Source: Protopterus annectens (Eukaryota; Chordata; Ceratodontiformes; Protopteridae). Taken from it: 64,000 nt of DNA. The stretch spans positions 928,476,694 to 928,540,693 of the forward strand of contig NC_056743.1 of assembly GCF_019279795.1 (NCBI RefSeq). Direction: 5' to 3'. The notes under the pieces were generated by a model that saw only the letters and a list, made by a program, of their open reading frames with translations, was not told the DNA's origin and did no database searches. The position numbers were made by a program, and so were the translations under genes. The first letter of the stretch is position 1, and every line of letters begins with the position of its first letter. Shown here piece by piece: positions 63,925 to 64,000 of the stretch.

Positions 63925-64000
63925 AGGATGGCAAAACTATAAAGCATTAGGAGCTGCCAACATGCCTTGTAAAATTGCAGTTGCAAATCCAGCCCTAGAT
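63925..64000 (-). CDS. Tyrosine recombinase C-terminus of element G (cut by window)
   Basis: The minus strand reads SRAGFATAILQGMLAAPNAL then stop, the same last residues as E and F. The catalytic part lies outside the window, so integrity is unknown. Confidence 0.75.

Larger units (their letters stand above)
63449..64000 (-). mobile_element. DIRS-type YR retrotransposon G, 3' end only
   Basis: The left end AGTACAG, the downstream ITR and the ICR are nearly identical to E and F. The window ends inside YR. The TATA position reads TACAAAA (63606-63612), as in F. It is inserted in I. Confidence 0.93.

Noticed and set aside
1-64000. CRISPR array, phage or bacterial operon
   Set aside because: No regular short repeats with spacers, no ribosome-binding pattern, and all coding signals are eukaryotic retrotransposons.
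1-64000. Endogenous retrovirus or LTR retrotransposon as source of the RT/RNase H genes
   Set aside because: No protease, no DDE integrase and no direct LTRs; tyrosine recombinase, inverted repeats and ICRs fit DIRS instead.

Overview
The window is a stretch of a large vertebrate genome made almost wholly of retrotransposons. I found no host protein-coding gene, no rRNA or tRNA gene and no prokaryotic feature. The dominant class is DIRS-type tyrosine-recombinase (YR) retrotransposons. Ten copies can be separated (named A to J here) and all ten lie on the minus strand. Their density, together with CR1/L2-like, RTE-like and L1/Tx1-like LINEs, tRNA-headed SINEs and a hAT MITE, points to a giant-genome vertebrate such as a caecilian, a salamander or possibly a lungfish. 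That host call is inference.

Layout: (1) A (1-1972, 8065-10742, 19088-~19250) is an old element with an internal ~0.8 kb tandem duplication; B (1973-8064) and C (10743-19087) are inserted in it. C itself carries a tRNA-type SINE (11618-11760) and an RTE-clade LINE (16090-18765). (2) 19258-22680 holds an inverted pair of an unidentified repeat, the first piece of old element H, and a hAT-like MITE. (3) H continues in pieces to ~39180, interrupted by D (22906-29061), a CR1/L2-like LINE (29284-30966) and E (33382-38857). (4) 39181-41574 is AT-rich with no recognised gene. (5) J is at 41575-47887, clipped in its upstream terminal repeat. (6) 47888-55714 is a graveyard of degenerate LINEs plus an RTE-tailed SINE. 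(7) I (55715-55736 and 60955-63448) hosts F (55737-60954), which sits inside I's own terminal repeat, and G (63449 to the window end).

Element biology: read on the minus strand, each fuller copy has an upstream inverted terminal repeat (ITR), a gag with an N-terminal Cys/His module, an ORF2 with reverse transcriptase, RNase H and a Dam-like methyltransferase domain, an overlapping YR ORF, an internal complementary region (ICR), and the downstream ITR. Each ICR is the reverse complement of both element ends joined head to tail, as expected for the circular-intermediate DIRS replication model. Integration leaves no target duplication: 1961-1972 joined to 8065 onward aligns base for base with the un-inserted duplicate at 1141 onward. 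C, D, E and F all interrupt an AA/C site. E, F and G are nearly identical and look recent, but every copy carries at least one disabling lesion.

Points worth a second look: a stop-poor frame overlapping RT/RNase H in several divergent copies and leading into YR; a TATA box inside a GACGTC-rich palindromic ITR, hence mirrored at both ends; perfect ITR hairpins kept in B and D; same-strand orientation of all ten elements; and SINE tails matching the two LINE types in the same window.
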